From an uncultured Bacteroides sp. (lineage in GTDB: Bacteria; Bacteroidota; Bacteroidia; Bacteroidales; Bacteroidaceae): a stretch of DNA of 64,000 nucleotides. The notes beneath the pieces were generated by a model. That model did not search any database. It was not told the DNA's origin and was given only the letters and a program-made list of their open reading frames with translations. A program made the position numbers and the translations under genes. This document shows positions 8,686 through 16,568 of the stretch, piece by piece. Where the stretch lies: positions 1 to 64,000 of the forward strand of contig NZ_URFY01000011.1 of assembly GCF_900547205.1 (NCBI RefSeq), in the 5' to 3' direction. The stretch's first letter is position 1. Every line of letters begins with the position of its first letter.

Positions 8686-9269
8686 ATAGCTGCAAATTTA
8701 CGGATGGAGGCATCCCACACAGGAGTTGTCTGAAGCATCTCTACAGCCTCTTCTGGTGTTTCCGCCACCTTCCAGATATCGCCGTGCTGACGGCGCATGA
8801 AGTTTTCGTCAATTGCCCTCTCAAGCATTTCGAGCAATGGATTAAAGAAACCGTTTATATTGAGAATTACTATTGGATTGAGGTATAGCCCTAGCTGTTT
8901 CCAGGTGATGATTTCGAGCAGTTCTTCGAGCGTTCCGCATCCACCGGGCAGGGCAATGATTCCATCACTCAGGTTGGCCATTTTCTGTTTGCGCTCGTGC
9001 ATGGAGGATACTTCGATAAGTTCCGTCAAGCCTTGGTGGTGCCAGTTCTGCTCAACCATGAAGTGGGGGATGACTCCGGTCACCTTACCGCCATTATCGA
9101 GTACGGCATCTGCTACGGAGCGCATCAGTCCGATGCTTCCGGCTCCGTTAATCAAGCGGATATGATGCTCGGCAAGTAGGCGTCCGAGGTCTTCGGCTGC
9201 TTTGAAGTAGACAGTATCTATCTTTGTACTGGAAGCGCTATATACGCATACGGAATGTATCTGGTTCAT
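8682..9269 (-). CDS. LOG-family (TIGR00730) nucleotide phosphoribohydrolase
   Basis: This 195-residue Rossmann-fold protein has the family signature PGGCGTLEELLEI (PGGxGTxxE) near residue 108 and the nucleotide-binding GAGSIGLM near residue 42. LOG enzymes, historically mis-named lysine decarboxylases, split nucleoside 5'-monophosphates (in plants and pathogens, cytokinin nucleotides) into base and ribose 5-phosphate. The bacterial substrate is generally not established. It is first in a run of overlapping genes (LOG, DUF4271, hemD, rnpA, yidD, tatD). A TATTTTTG -7 element lies in its upstream region at about 9300. Confidence 0.9.
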   Translation of the reverse strand: MNQIHSVCVYSASSTKIDTVYFKAAEDLGRLLAEHHIRLINGAGSIGLMRSVADAVLDNGGKVTGVIPHFMVEQNWHHQGLTELIEVSSMHERKQKMANLSDGIIALPGGCGTLEELLEIITWKQLGLYLNPIVILNINGFFNPLLEMLERAIDENFMRRQHGDIWKVAETPEEAVEMLQTTPVWDASIRKFAAI

Positions 9270-9445
9270 TATTCTTTATAGGTTTACAGTTGCGCCCGCA
9301 AAAATACGAAAAAATAATGAAGGAGGACTCTGCCTATAAGATTAAATCTATGGCTGGCCTGCTTCGTACATACTTGCGCATAGTTGAATAGAATAGATAA
9401 CAGAATACACTATTATCCTTATATAGTTTATATAAATCTTGGAAT

Positions 9446-10342
9446 CTAAAGTACTCCTATTTCTTCTGCAGATAACCCCGTAGCATCAATTATCATTTCT
9501 ATGGAAAGCCCCATCTTCTTTAAGTTGCGGGCAGTTTCCTTTTTGCCTTCCATCTTGCCTTTATCTATTCCTTCTTTCAGACCTTCTTGGCGTCCTTCAA
9601 TAAGCCCTTCCAATTTAGCGGTATCCAATACATCATTTTGTATCATCATCGCACTTAAATGCTCATCGTAAGCATGACGTTCTTCGGGTGTCATATTGTA
9701 GTAGATCAATTTTTCACGCGCTTCTTCCAGCCCCGGTGCTTTTGTGTCGGGACGTATACAGCCGGTCTTAAGATATTCTATCCACTCTTCCAATGGCGTA
9801 ACGGCTACCTTATTGAACTCATTGACACGAATAAGGAAGTATTCTGGATAAATTTCCGACGAAAGTCTGGGTACGATGGCATCTTTTTCTTTAGTACTGA
9901 CTTTCAGACAATCACCTGTGTGTACACCAATAAATGAATTTTGTCCATGATACAAATAATCGTTGCCACTTCCAATATCGAAATAGAGAATGCTGATAGA
10001 ATAGATTTTCTTCACATTATAGTATCGTTCTGCTAACGACATATGCTCAGTGATTGCTTTGGCAACTCCATACAGGATGCGTTCCAAATAATCCAGTTCA
10101 CGGGTATTCTGAACTTCAATGATGATTATTTCATCATTGCTGTTTTTAGCTTTAATGTCTACCCGGTTGAACTTGTCGTCAGAAGTTAGTTGATTACTTT
10201 CACTTTCTAGAAGCTCGACAATTGTCACTTTCTCGCCTAGCAAAACGGTGAGGAATCCTTCGAGGACACCAAAATTGGCTTTCTGGCGGAGTAGACGCTT
10301 TATTGCCCAATCAAATCTGATATAGCGGTCGGTTGCTTCCAT
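9446..10342 (-). CDS. Rpn-family PD-(D/E)XK nuclease (transposase-like)
   Basis: This 298-residue protein belongs to the Rpn/PDDEXK recombination-promoting nuclease group. The N-terminal third has RFDWAIKRLL, then the catalytic core with an acidic residue in NRVDIKAKN and the EVQ motif in IIIIEVQNT. This is followed by ERILYGVAKAI and a charged C-terminal tail with repeated EG(x)KEG units ending in a short helical module (MGLSIEMIIDATGLS). E. coli Rpn proteins are DNA endonucleases that raise recombination. No terminal inverted repeats are visible, so it is not an active insertion sequence. It has its own consensus promoter. A distant paralogue lies at 47547-48431. Confidence 0.88.
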   Translation of the reverse strand: MEATDRYIRFDWAIKRLLRQKANFGVLEGFLTVLLGEKVTIVELLESESNQLTSDDKFNRVDIKAKNSNDEIIIIEVQNTRELDYLERILYGVAKAITEHMSLAERYYNVKKIYSISILYFDIGSGNDYLYHGQNSFIGVHTGDCLKVSTKEKDAIVPRLSSEIYPEYFLIRVNEFNKVAVTPLEEWIEYLKTGCIRPDTKAPGLEEAREKLIYYNMTPEERHAYDEHLSAMMIQNDVLDTAKLEGLIEGRQEGLKEGIDKGKMEGKKETARNLKKMGLSIEMIIDATGLSAEEIGVL

Positions 10343-10369
10343 TATTTCTTTAATTCATTATTAAATAAA

Positions 10370-10399
10370 CAAAGGTACGGTTATTCTTATAATAAACAA
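10370..10399 (-). promoter_or_regulatory. promoter of the Rpn-family gene
   Basis: On the minus strand TTG (10399-10397), a 19-base gap and TACCTTTG (10377-10370) match the Bacteroides consensus, 28 bases upstream of the start codon. Confidence 0.7.
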
Positions 10400-10420
10400 G
10401 GAAATAGGGGAGTATGTCTC

Positions 10421-10464
10421 GCAAAAAAACATCTGTTGTAGGATTCTCACCAAGCAACAGATGT
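10421..10464 (-). terminator. intrinsic terminator of the TPR/DUF3244 unit
   Basis: ACATCTGTTG (10429-10438) pairs perfectly with CAACAGATGT (10455-10464). On the minus strand the stem is followed by seven T. It ends transcription from the DUF3244 gene about 185 bases past its stop and isolates the downstream nuclease promoter. The 10465-10647 spacer also holds a 10-bp inverted repeat AATTATTCAT/ATGAATAATT and no gene. Confidence 0.8.
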
Positions 10465-10647
10465 ATCAAATCGCTGCTGAACAAACCCAATTATTCATAT
10501 TACTAAAGCGAATGAATAATTAACCAGTGTCGGTAGAGCAGCAATAGAGAGTGATTCTGAATATATTTGCTATAAATCAATCAAGACTATTTTTCAGTCT
10601 TATGAATATTGACTCACCTTTCGGTAGCATATTTATTCAGTTAAGGT

Positions 10648-11016
10648 TTAGAGTTCAAACTCTCCAGTATAAATATATTTAGGGAGTTCTATTTCCAAAA
10701 TGTATTTGCCTTCTTTTTCGCCGGCAAGATCAATAACGAGCTTATTCACATCACAATCTGTAGATGAATAAACGACTTCACCTGTTTCTGCATCTTTAAT
10801 TATTGTAGTTACAGTTGGAGCAACAGCAGGAAGATCGATAGATACTATGGTGTTATCGACTATGGCAACTGGTAAAACTGGAATAGAACGGTGCTGAACT
10901 TTTGTTCTAGCACTCAGTTCAATCTGGCGTGCATTTTTCATTTCCCGCGCAAAAGAAGGAATATTTACCTGTAACAATAATGTTAACAACAAAAGAAGTA
11001 CAAATTTAGCTTTCAT
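10648..11016 (-). CDS. DUF3244-like small secreted protein
   Basis: This is a 122-residue protein with a signal peptide (MKAKFVLLLLLTLLLQVNIPSFA) and a single small beta domain. The blocks SIPVLPVAIVDNTIVSIDLP and GKYILEIELP resemble DUF3244, an Ig-like periplasmic or secreted module of Bacteroides. The start at 11016 was chosen over the longer frame because the signal peptide begins there and a TATTTTTG -7 element lies at 11048-11041. It follows the TPR regulator by 111 bases, a pairing seen repeatedly in Bacteroides. Its function is unknown; it may be a target or partner of the TPR regulator. Confidence 0.75.
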   Translation of the reverse strand: MKAKFVLLLLLTLLLQVNIPSFAREMKNARQIELSARTKVQHRSIPVLPVAIVDNTIVSIDLPAVAPTVTTIIKDAETGEVVYSSTDCDVNKLVIDLAGEKEGKYILEIELPKYIYTGEFEL

Positions 11017-11127
11017 AATAATTGTGTTTAAATTTGGCTTCAAAAATACGAAGATTGATTCAGAAAAACCATTTTTATGTGGTAACAATGGTAACAGTCT
11101 TATAAAAAGCGGGAATAAGTACAACAA

Positions 11128-12846
11128 TTAATTCACCCTATCATTCTGATTATTAGAGTTAAAAACAAAATTAAACAACTGAGCATCCATTTTGTTCTTT
11201 ATTCGATTTTTGCGTGTTTTAATTGCATCAGATGTATCTCCCATCAGTTCCATAATAACGGGCTTTGAACACTGAAGTAGTACGAGCATACAATAAAGCT
11301 TGTCGTCAGAAGTTAAATTCTTTTCGCCACTATCACTTAAACTAGTCATCACATCAACAAAAGTTTCCATAATTCCATTTTTTATATCCGTTACTAAATG
11401 ATGCATATCTAGCATTTGCTTAGGAGTTGCTTTCTTCATAGCCTCTAATTTTTTGTAACAATCAGAGGGTTGAAACAAGGAACTGCATAGTTTAAGTCGC
11501 TGATTAATCAAATCTAACTTCATTTCATTTATAGATTCCTGTTCAGACATAGAAGATTCTTTCTCATCTAGCAACATAGTATTTACACGATTTTGATTTA
11601 GCTCTTTTTGCAAATCAATATAGCGCTTCTTTCTCTTTCTGTCAATCCACATAATGCAAAAACTACTTATAATCAGTAAAGCGAGAAATGCAGAGATTAA
11701 AACAACCAACATTGTTTTATTATGTTCTGTTAAAAGCCTTTTATGTTCCTCCAATTGATGCTTATCCATAAGTCTAGTAAGTTCTTCATTATCTAATGTT
11801 GTCTGAATAGAATCATACAGCATTTTATAGGTATCCAGATTTTCCATAGCAGTTTTCCAATCACCTTTTTTCTTTGCTACATTATACATTCCATCATAAG
11901 AGACAGCCTTTCCATAAATATCAAGCTGATTTAAATCTTTACTATAATAATAGCTCGCAGAATCTAGCCTATTTAAATTAAACTGAATTTTCGCCTTAGA
12001 AAGACAAGCATAAGCCAATTTCTCATTACTTAAAGTCGTTATTGCTTTCGAAATATATTTATCAGCTTGCACATAATCTTTTTCATCATTGTAAACCATA
12101 GCCAAATCGTGATAGAGTGCACCAATTAATTCGAAGTCTTTATCTTCCATTGCACAACTAAGCGCTTGGTAGTAATAGCACAATGCACTATCCTTCTTAT
12201 TTTGCAGCAAGAATATATGTGCAATACCTCTTAAAGGGAATGCTTGATCACTTTTACCTTTTAATATTTGATATGCTGAACGATAAGTTTCCATTGCAAC
12301 ATCTCCTAAACCATCTTCCTCATAACATTCGGCCAGGTTATCATATACCATAGCCAAAAACTCATTCTTAACAGGCATCAACCGAATTGCTGTCAGATAC
12401 TCATCTACGGCAAAAGAAATGCTTCCCTTATCACAATAAGTAGCACCAAGATAATAATGAGCCCGTGCAGCATTTATACTTTTCTTCCTATCACCATAAT
12501 ACTCTACAGCAGTTTTAATCAACGAATCATCTTCTAAAGGAATAACGTTTTTATGCTTCGCTTGCGTGAGTAGCACCGCATAATAAGCTCTCTCGGCACG
12601 TGTAAGCTTCTGTGGGGAAGATATTGATTCTAAAATAGATAATGCACTATCGGGACGTGTTTCCATCAACGAGTCGGCACTCAATAATACGGGATTCTTC
12701 ACAGAAGAAGAACATGAAAACAGGCAAACGGAAGATAATACACTTCCTATGCCAACGAACAAGACAGAAAACATTAATAAGGAACGCATAGAAAAAGAGC
12801 GCATAGATAAGGAACTCATAGTATTGTTATATTTTGTTGCTTTCAT
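11128..12846 (-). CDS. TPR membrane regulator with cytoplasmic C-terminal domain
   Basis: The 572-residue protein begins with a hydrophobic lipoprotein-like signal (lipobox near FSCSSS, residue 45). About ten helical TPR-like units fill residues 55-345 (for example ARAHYYLGATYCDKGSISFA and MVYDNLAECYEEDGLGDVA), then come a transmembrane helix at about 379-401 and a coiled cytoplasmic tail. The end (LVLLQCSKPVIMELMGD, then TRKNRIKNKM) looks like a helix-turn-helix, as in one-component regulators. It probably senses something outside and acts on transcription; the ligand and targets are unknown. Several nearby in-frame ATGs make the exact start uncertain. A -7 element lies 24 bases upstream of the chosen start. 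Confidence 0.8.
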   Translation of the reverse strand: MKATKYNNTMSSLSMRSFSMRSLLMFSVLFVGIGSVLSSVCLFSCSSSVKNPVLLSADSLMETRPDSALSILESISSPQKLTRAERAYYAVLLTQAKHKNVIPLEDDSLIKTAVEYYGDRKKSINAARAHYYLGATYCDKGSISFAVDEYLTAIRLMPVKNEFLAMVYDNLAECYEEDGLGDVAMETYRSAYQILKGKSDQAFPLRGIAHIFLLQNKKDSALCYYYQALSCAMEDKDFELIGALYHDLAMVYNDEKDYVQADKYISKAITTLSNEKLAYACLSKAKIQFNLNRLDSASYYYSKDLNQLDIYGKAVSYDGMYNVAKKKGDWKTAMENLDTYKMLYDSIQTTLDNEELTRLMDKHQLEEHKRLLTEHNKTMLVVLISAFLALLIISSFCIMWIDRKRKKRYIDLQKELNQNRVNTMLLDEKESSMSEQESINEMKLDLINQRLKLCSSLFQPSDCYKKLEAMKKATPKQMLDMHHLVTDIKNGIMETFVDVMTSLSDSGEKNLTSDDKLYCMLVLLQCSKPVIMELMGDTSDAIKTRKNRIKNKMDAQLFNFVFNSNNQNDRVN

Positions 12847-12869
12847 CTGATAATCAGTTTAATTCGCCG

Positions 12870-12877
12870 CAAAGGTA
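12870..12877 (-). promoter_or_regulatory. -7 element upstream of the TPR regulator
   Basis: TACCTTTG on the minus strand fits TAnnTTTG, but no TTG lies at the right distance upstream (only TTA with a 17-base gap). It supports the start at 12846 with a leader of about 20 bases. Confidence 0.4.
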
Positions 12878-13017
12878 AGCATTTCCTCTAGAATTAATCA
12901 TCAGTTACGTTCAATAAAATAGGAATATATTATTCATATTTTAACTTGAATATAACTAGATTGAGCAAATCAACAAGCCTAAACGCAAGCACCAAGCAGC
13001 TATAATATAAATAATTC

Positions 13018-13140
13018 AAGTTTCGCAAGTCGTACACTTGGCTGGTTTATCCGAATGGTTTCCCCTCCTTCCCGAAGGAGGAGAATTGAGATACTACCGA
13101 TTTAGTCGATCCAAAGATATGCAGAACACTTGCGAAACTT
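13018..13140. repeat. MITE-like element with 13-bp terminal inverted repeats
   Basis: AAGTTTCGCAAGT at 13018-13030 is exactly inverted as ACTTGCGAAACTT at 13128-13140, enclosing 97 bases with no gene. Inside is a GC-rich hairpin CTCCTTCCCGAAGGAG (13064-13080 region). The left 60 bases resemble 36810-36872. The size, exact inverted ends and lack of coding capacity suggest a non-autonomous mobile repeat. No target-site duplication is obvious. Confidence 0.6.
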
Positions 13141-13148
13141 CAGCAAAT

Positions 13149-13200
13149 AAAAAAGCCACAATCTCATTCTCCACATTCGGAAGAAATAGAGATTGTGGCT
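13149..13200 (-). terminator. metK intrinsic terminator
   Basis: GCCACAATCTC (13155-13165) pairs with GAGATTGTGGC (13189-13199), an 11-bp perfect stem. On the minus strand it is followed by TTTTTTATTT. It lies about 30 bases after the metK stop. Confidence 0.85.
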
Positions 13201-13228
13201 CCTATTTATATACTACTAACAGAGCATC

Positions 13229-14521
13229 TTACAGCCCGAAAGCAGCCTTAATTTTATCTACATAGTCGAGTTTCTCCCAAGTAAAGAGTTCCACTTCAAC
13301 CGACTTCTCGCCTTCGTAGCGTGAGCAGAACGTTTTCGTAACCACTTGCGGTTCGCGTCCCATGTGACCGTAGGCAGCAGTTTCCTGATAAATCGGGTTA
13401 CGTAGTTTCAGACGCTCTTCGATAGCTTTCGGGCGCAGGTCGAACAATTGGTCGATGATGCGAGCTATCTCACCATCGGTCATATTGACGTGAGAACGGC
13501 CGTAAGTATCCACGAAAATATTAATCGGGCGAGCCACACCGATGGCATAAGAAACCTGAACGAGTATTTCGTCTGCGATGCCTGCCGCCACCATGTTCTT
13601 AGCAATATGGCGTGCTGCATATGCTGCGCTGCGGTCCACCTTACTAGGGTCTTTTCCGGAGAAAGCACCGCCACCGTGAGCACCTTTACCACCGTATGTA
13701 TCTACGATAATCTTACGTCCCGTCAGACCGGTATCTCCGTGAGGACCACCGATTACGAACTTTCCAGTAGGATTAACATGATAGACAATCTGGTCGTTGA
13801 ACAGCGCCAGCACCTTATCGTGATGGATAGAAGCCACCACGCGGGGCATTAGGATTTCAATCACGTCGCGACGGATGATAGACAGCATTTCTTCGTCCGC
13901 TTTCAGTTGAGCGGCTTCGGAGTTGTCTACAGGTTGAATAAAGTCGTCGTGCTGCGTAGAAACGACGATGGTGTCAATGCGAACCGGAGTTCCGTTGTCG
14001 TCATATTCAATGGTCACCTGACTCTTGGCATCGGGGCGGAGGTAGGTCATCACCTTTCCTTCGCGACGGATGTCGGCAAGCACCAACAGAATACGGTGTG
14101 CCAGGTCGAGCGAAAGCGGCATATAGTTTTCCGTTTCATTCGTGGCATAACCGAACATCATGCCTTGGTCGCCAGCGCCCTGTTCCATGGGGTCCTGACG
14201 CTCTACGCCGCGGTTGATGTCGGGGCTTTGCTCGTGGATAGCGGAAAGCACACCGCAAGAGTTGCTTTCGAACATGTACTCTCCTTTGGTATAGCCGATT
14301 TTCTTAATTACTTCGCGTGCAATGAGTTGGAGGTCAACGTACGCTTTTGTTTTCACTTCACCCGCTAGCACCACTTGTCCGGTAGTCACTAGTGTTTCGC
14401 AAGCTACTTTCGAACTGGGGTCGTAGGCCAGCAGTTTGTCAAGTACGGCATCCGATATTTGGTCGGCTACCTTGTCGGGGTGTCCTTCTGACACCGATTC
14501 GGATGTAAATAAGTATCCCAT
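13229..14521 (-). CDS. metK: S-adenosylmethionine synthetase
   Basis: The 430-residue enzyme makes SAM from methionine and ATP in the cytoplasm. Conserved blocks are present: SEGHPDKVADQISDAVLD at the N-terminus, GAGDQGMMFGYA (ATP site) near residue 117, the catalytic glycine loop GGKGAHGGGAFSGKD near 281-295, and DRSAAYAARHIAKN. The length is slightly above the E. coli enzyme (384) because of a lineage-typical C-terminal extension. It stands alone with its own promoter and terminator, and its leader contains a SAM-II-like structure, so it is probably repressed by its own product. Confidence 0.98.
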   Translation of the reverse strand: MGYLFTSESVSEGHPDKVADQISDAVLDKLLAYDPSSKVACETLVTTGQVVLAGEVKTKAYVDLQLIAREVIKKIGYTKGEYMFESNSCGVLSAIHEQSPDINRGVERQDPMEQGAGDQGMMFGYATNETENYMPLSLDLAHRILLVLADIRREGKVMTYLRPDAKSQVTIEYDDNGTPVRIDTIVVSTQHDDFIQPVDNSEAAQLKADEEMLSIIRRDVIEILMPRVVASIHHDKVLALFNDQIVYHVNPTGKFVIGGPHGDTGLTGRKIIVDTYGGKGAHGGGAFSGKDPSKVDRSAAYAARHIAKNMVAAGIADEILVQVSYAIGVARPINIFVDTYGRSHVNMTDGEIARIIDQLFDLRPKAIEERLKLRNPIYQETAAYGHMGREPQVVTKTFCSRYEGEKSVEVELFTWEKLDYVDKIKAAFGL

Positions 14522-14616
14522 CTTTCTTAAATTATGAATTAAAAAATAAGAATTAAGAATGAGTAGAGTAGGAGAGGTGAGCGTTGCAGGGGATTAGCCG
14601 TATATCGTCGATAAGA

Positions 14617-14668
14617 CGTGTTTTAGCATTTTTTTCCGTGGTTGCAAGCTACTCAAATCTGTCCACAC
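14617..14668 (-). promoter_or_regulatory. SAM-II-like riboswitch in the metK leader
   Basis: Read on the minus strand, the leader begins GTGTGG. It continues through AGATTTGAG and GCTTGCAACCACG, then an A-run and AATGCTAAAACACG. This order matches the SAM-II class: a short P1 stem (GTGG with CCAC), a loop ending TTGCAA just before the 3' strand of P1, and the conserved GCTAAA segment that forms the pseudoknot and SAM pocket. It starts within about 10 bases of the predicted transcript start and lies about 95 bases upstream of metK, a SAM-synthesis gene. The match was made by eye from the remembered consensus, so class assignment is probable, not certain. Confidence 0.6.
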
Positions 14669-14682
14669 TTTCATTTCGGTTG

Positions 14683-14690
14683 CAAAGATA
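14683..14690 (-). promoter_or_regulatory. metK promoter -7 element
   Basis: TATCTTTG on the minus strand fits the Bacteroides -7 box and would start the transcript near 14676, just before the riboswitch-like structure. No clear TTG -33 element is seen. A mirror-image TATCTTTG on the plus strand lies at 14713-14720. Confidence 0.5.
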
Positions 14691-14749
14691 AAGAGATTTC
14701 GGAGATTATGAGTATCTTTGAGCCGTATTTAACACATAAAACATTTATA

Positions 14750-14938
14750 ATGGTTCTAAATAAGAAATTAAAGACGCTTTTCGTTCTAGCACTTTATGTT
14801 GGTTTCACGATTGCAATTTATGCCATCGTTTGCCATTTCCTCGGTAAGCCGTTTCAAGATATTCATTTGTTGTATGCGGTGCTGGTAGGTTGCATTGCTT
14901 ATCTGCCGGTGTTTATTGCGGGGAAGATGAAGAAATAG
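14750..14938 (+). CDS. small two-helix membrane protein
   Basis: The 62-residue protein has a basic N-terminus (MVLNKKLKT) and two hydrophobic helices, LFVLALYVGFTIAIYAIV and LLYAVLVGCIAYLPVFI, ending KMKK. Both termini probably face the cytoplasm. The start at 14750 was chosen because a -7 box TATCTTTG at 14713-14720 would start transcription between it and the longer upstream frame, which has no membrane or family character. It is transcribed divergently from metK. I do not recognise a family or function. Confidence 0.65.
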   Translation: MVLNKKLKTLFVLALYVGFTIAIYAIVCHFLGKPFQDIHLLYAVLVGCIAYLPVFIAGKMKK

Positions 14939-14987
14939 CCTTCTGATTATCAGGCACTAATAGCCCGTCTGGTGGCATATATATCCA

Positions 14988-15473
14988 CTAAAGGCTTCTT
15001 AGTTCATCCAGAATTTCCTTCATTGTTCGCTTCAAGACAGGGTGCCGCAGCGCGGGTGCAATCTCTGCCAAAGGTCGCATTACGAAGTCGCGTTGCGCCA
15101 TCAAGGGGTGGGGAAGGTTCAATTCCGCACCATCGGCAGAAGTGACGGAAAGCACCAAATCATCGTAAAGCAGCAAGTCGATATCAATAAGCCGATCGCT
15201 GTACGCCCCGTTGACGGATTTCTTCGTACGGCCCAATTCCCGTTCTATCATCTGCGTTTCCTTCAATACTTCCAGGGGATGTAATTCCGTCTGCACACAG
15301 GCAGCAGCATTCAGAAAGCTGTTTTCGGAAGCGAAGCCCCAAGGGGCGGTAACATAAAAAGCAGACAGGGAAAGTACTTTCCCTATCTGCTCTCCTATTC
15401 TTTGTACGGCATCCCGCAGATTCTGTTCTTTTTCTCCCAGATTCGTGCCAAGTCCGATATAAACGTTCGCCAT
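14988..15473 (-). CDS. folK: 6-hydroxymethyl-dihydropterin pyrophosphokinase
   Basis: The 161-residue enzyme transfers pyrophosphate from ATP to 6-hydroxymethyl-7,8-dihydropterin in folate synthesis. Signature blocks are YIGLGTNLGEKEQNL at the N-terminus, FYVTAPWGF, and the catalytic loop with DRLIDIDLLLYDD and LPHPLMAQRDFVMRPLAEIAP. The ATG follows the queA stop without a gap, so it is translated from the queA message. Confidence 0.97.
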   Translation of the reverse strand: MANVYIGLGTNLGEKEQNLRDAVQRIGEQIGKVLSLSAFYVTAPWGFASENSFLNAAACVQTELHPLEVLKETQMIERELGRTKKSVNGAYSDRLIDIDLLLYDDLVLSVTSADGAELNLPHPLMAQRDFVMRPLAEIAPALRHPVLKRTMKEILDELRSL

Positions 15474-16532
15474 TTATTTATCCAGAATCAGCATTGCATC
15501 TCCATACGTACCGAAGCGGTATCCTTCCTTCAATGCCACATGATAGGCATCCATCACTTGGTCGTAACCACCGAAGGCAGCTACAATCATCAGCAGCGTA
15601 GAGAGCGGCATATGGAAGTTGGAAATCATTGAATTGGCAACGGTAAATTCATAGGGCGGGAAGATAAACTTGTTCGTCCATCCCTCAAATTCCTTCAGGT
15701 GACCGTCGGTGCTGACTGCACTTTCGATGGCACGCATCACGGTTGTTCCCACGGCACACACATTGCGGTTGGTATCCTTGGCACGATTCACTGTCTGCAC
15801 CGCCAATGCATCCACAAACATTTGTTCGGAATCCATCTTGTGCTTCGTCAAGTCTTCCACATCGATGTCGCGGAAGTTGCCTAATCCGGCGTGCAGGGTG
15901 ATATAAGCGAAGTCGATGCCTTTGATTTCCATACGTTTCATCAACTCGCGGCTGAAGTGCAAGCTCGCTGTGGGAGCTGTCACCGCACCTTCGTTGCGTG
16001 CAAAGATAGACTGGAAACGTTCTGCATCTTCCGGCTCCACGGGGCGGTTGATGATGGTATGGGGCAGGGGTGTTTCGCCCAGCTCATAGAGGGCTTTCTT
16101 AAACTCATCGTGAGGTCCGTCGTAGAGGAAACGGAGCGTGCGGCCGCGTGAAGTGGTGTTGTCAATGACTTCCGCCACCATCGAATCATCCGGTCCGAAA
16201 TACAGCTTATTGCCGATACGAATCTTACGAGCAGGGTCTACCAGCACGTCCCACAAACGGAGCTCTTCGTTCAGCTCGCGGAGCAAGAACACTTCAATGC
16301 GTGCTCCCGTCTTCTCCTTGTTACCATACAGGCGGGCGGGGAATACTTTCGTATCATTGAATATGAATACGTCTTTGTCGTCAAAGTAGTCCAACACATC
16401 CTTGAACATCTTGTGCTCAATCTTGCCCGTATTGCGATGTAATACCATCAAACGCGATTCATCTCTATACTTCATAGGATGCAAAGCGATTTTATCCTCC
16501 GGCAACTTAAATTTGAATTGTGATAGTTTCAT
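15474..16532 (-). CDS. queA: S-adenosylmethionine:tRNA ribosyltransferase-isomerase
   Basis: The 352-residue enzyme adds the ribosyl part of SAM to preQ1 at the tRNA wobble base, giving epoxyqueuosine. Conserved blocks include LPEDKIALHP, FNDTKVFPARLYG, the PTASLHFS active-site region near residue 186, ITLHAGLGNFRDI, and the C-terminal STLLMIVAAFGGYD. It is near truB (36-base gap), with folK abutting downstream; miaB, another tRNA-modification gene, is about 4 kb upstream. Confidence 0.97.
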   Translation of the reverse strand: MKLSQFKFKLPEDKIALHPMKYRDESRLMVLHRNTGKIEHKMFKDVLDYFDDKDVFIFNDTKVFPARLYGNKEKTGARIEVFLLRELNEELRLWDVLVDPARKIRIGNKLYFGPDDSMVAEVIDNTTSRGRTLRFLYDGPHDEFKKALYELGETPLPHTIINRPVEPEDAERFQSIFARNEGAVTAPTASLHFSRELMKRMEIKGIDFAYITLHAGLGNFRDIDVEDLTKHKMDSEQMFVDALAVQTVNRAKDTNRNVCAVGTTVMRAIESAVSTDGHLKEFEGWTNKFIFPPYEFTVANSMISNFHMPLSTLLMIVAAFGGYDQVMDAYHVALKEGYRFGTYGDAMLILDK

Positions 16533-16568
16533 ATATTTATTAATTTTATAATTTGCCTAATAGAGTCA

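Noticed and set aside
9320..9382. Third copy of the 13018 MITE-like element upstream of the LOG gene (minus strand)
   Set aside because: GCAAGT, TAC, GGCCA and TCCTCC blocks are in the same order but the match is too broken, and no inverted end is visible; kept only as a remark.
9446..10342. Rpn-type gene as an active insertion sequence
   Set aside because: No terminal inverted repeats or target duplications flank it, and it has a native-looking promoter.
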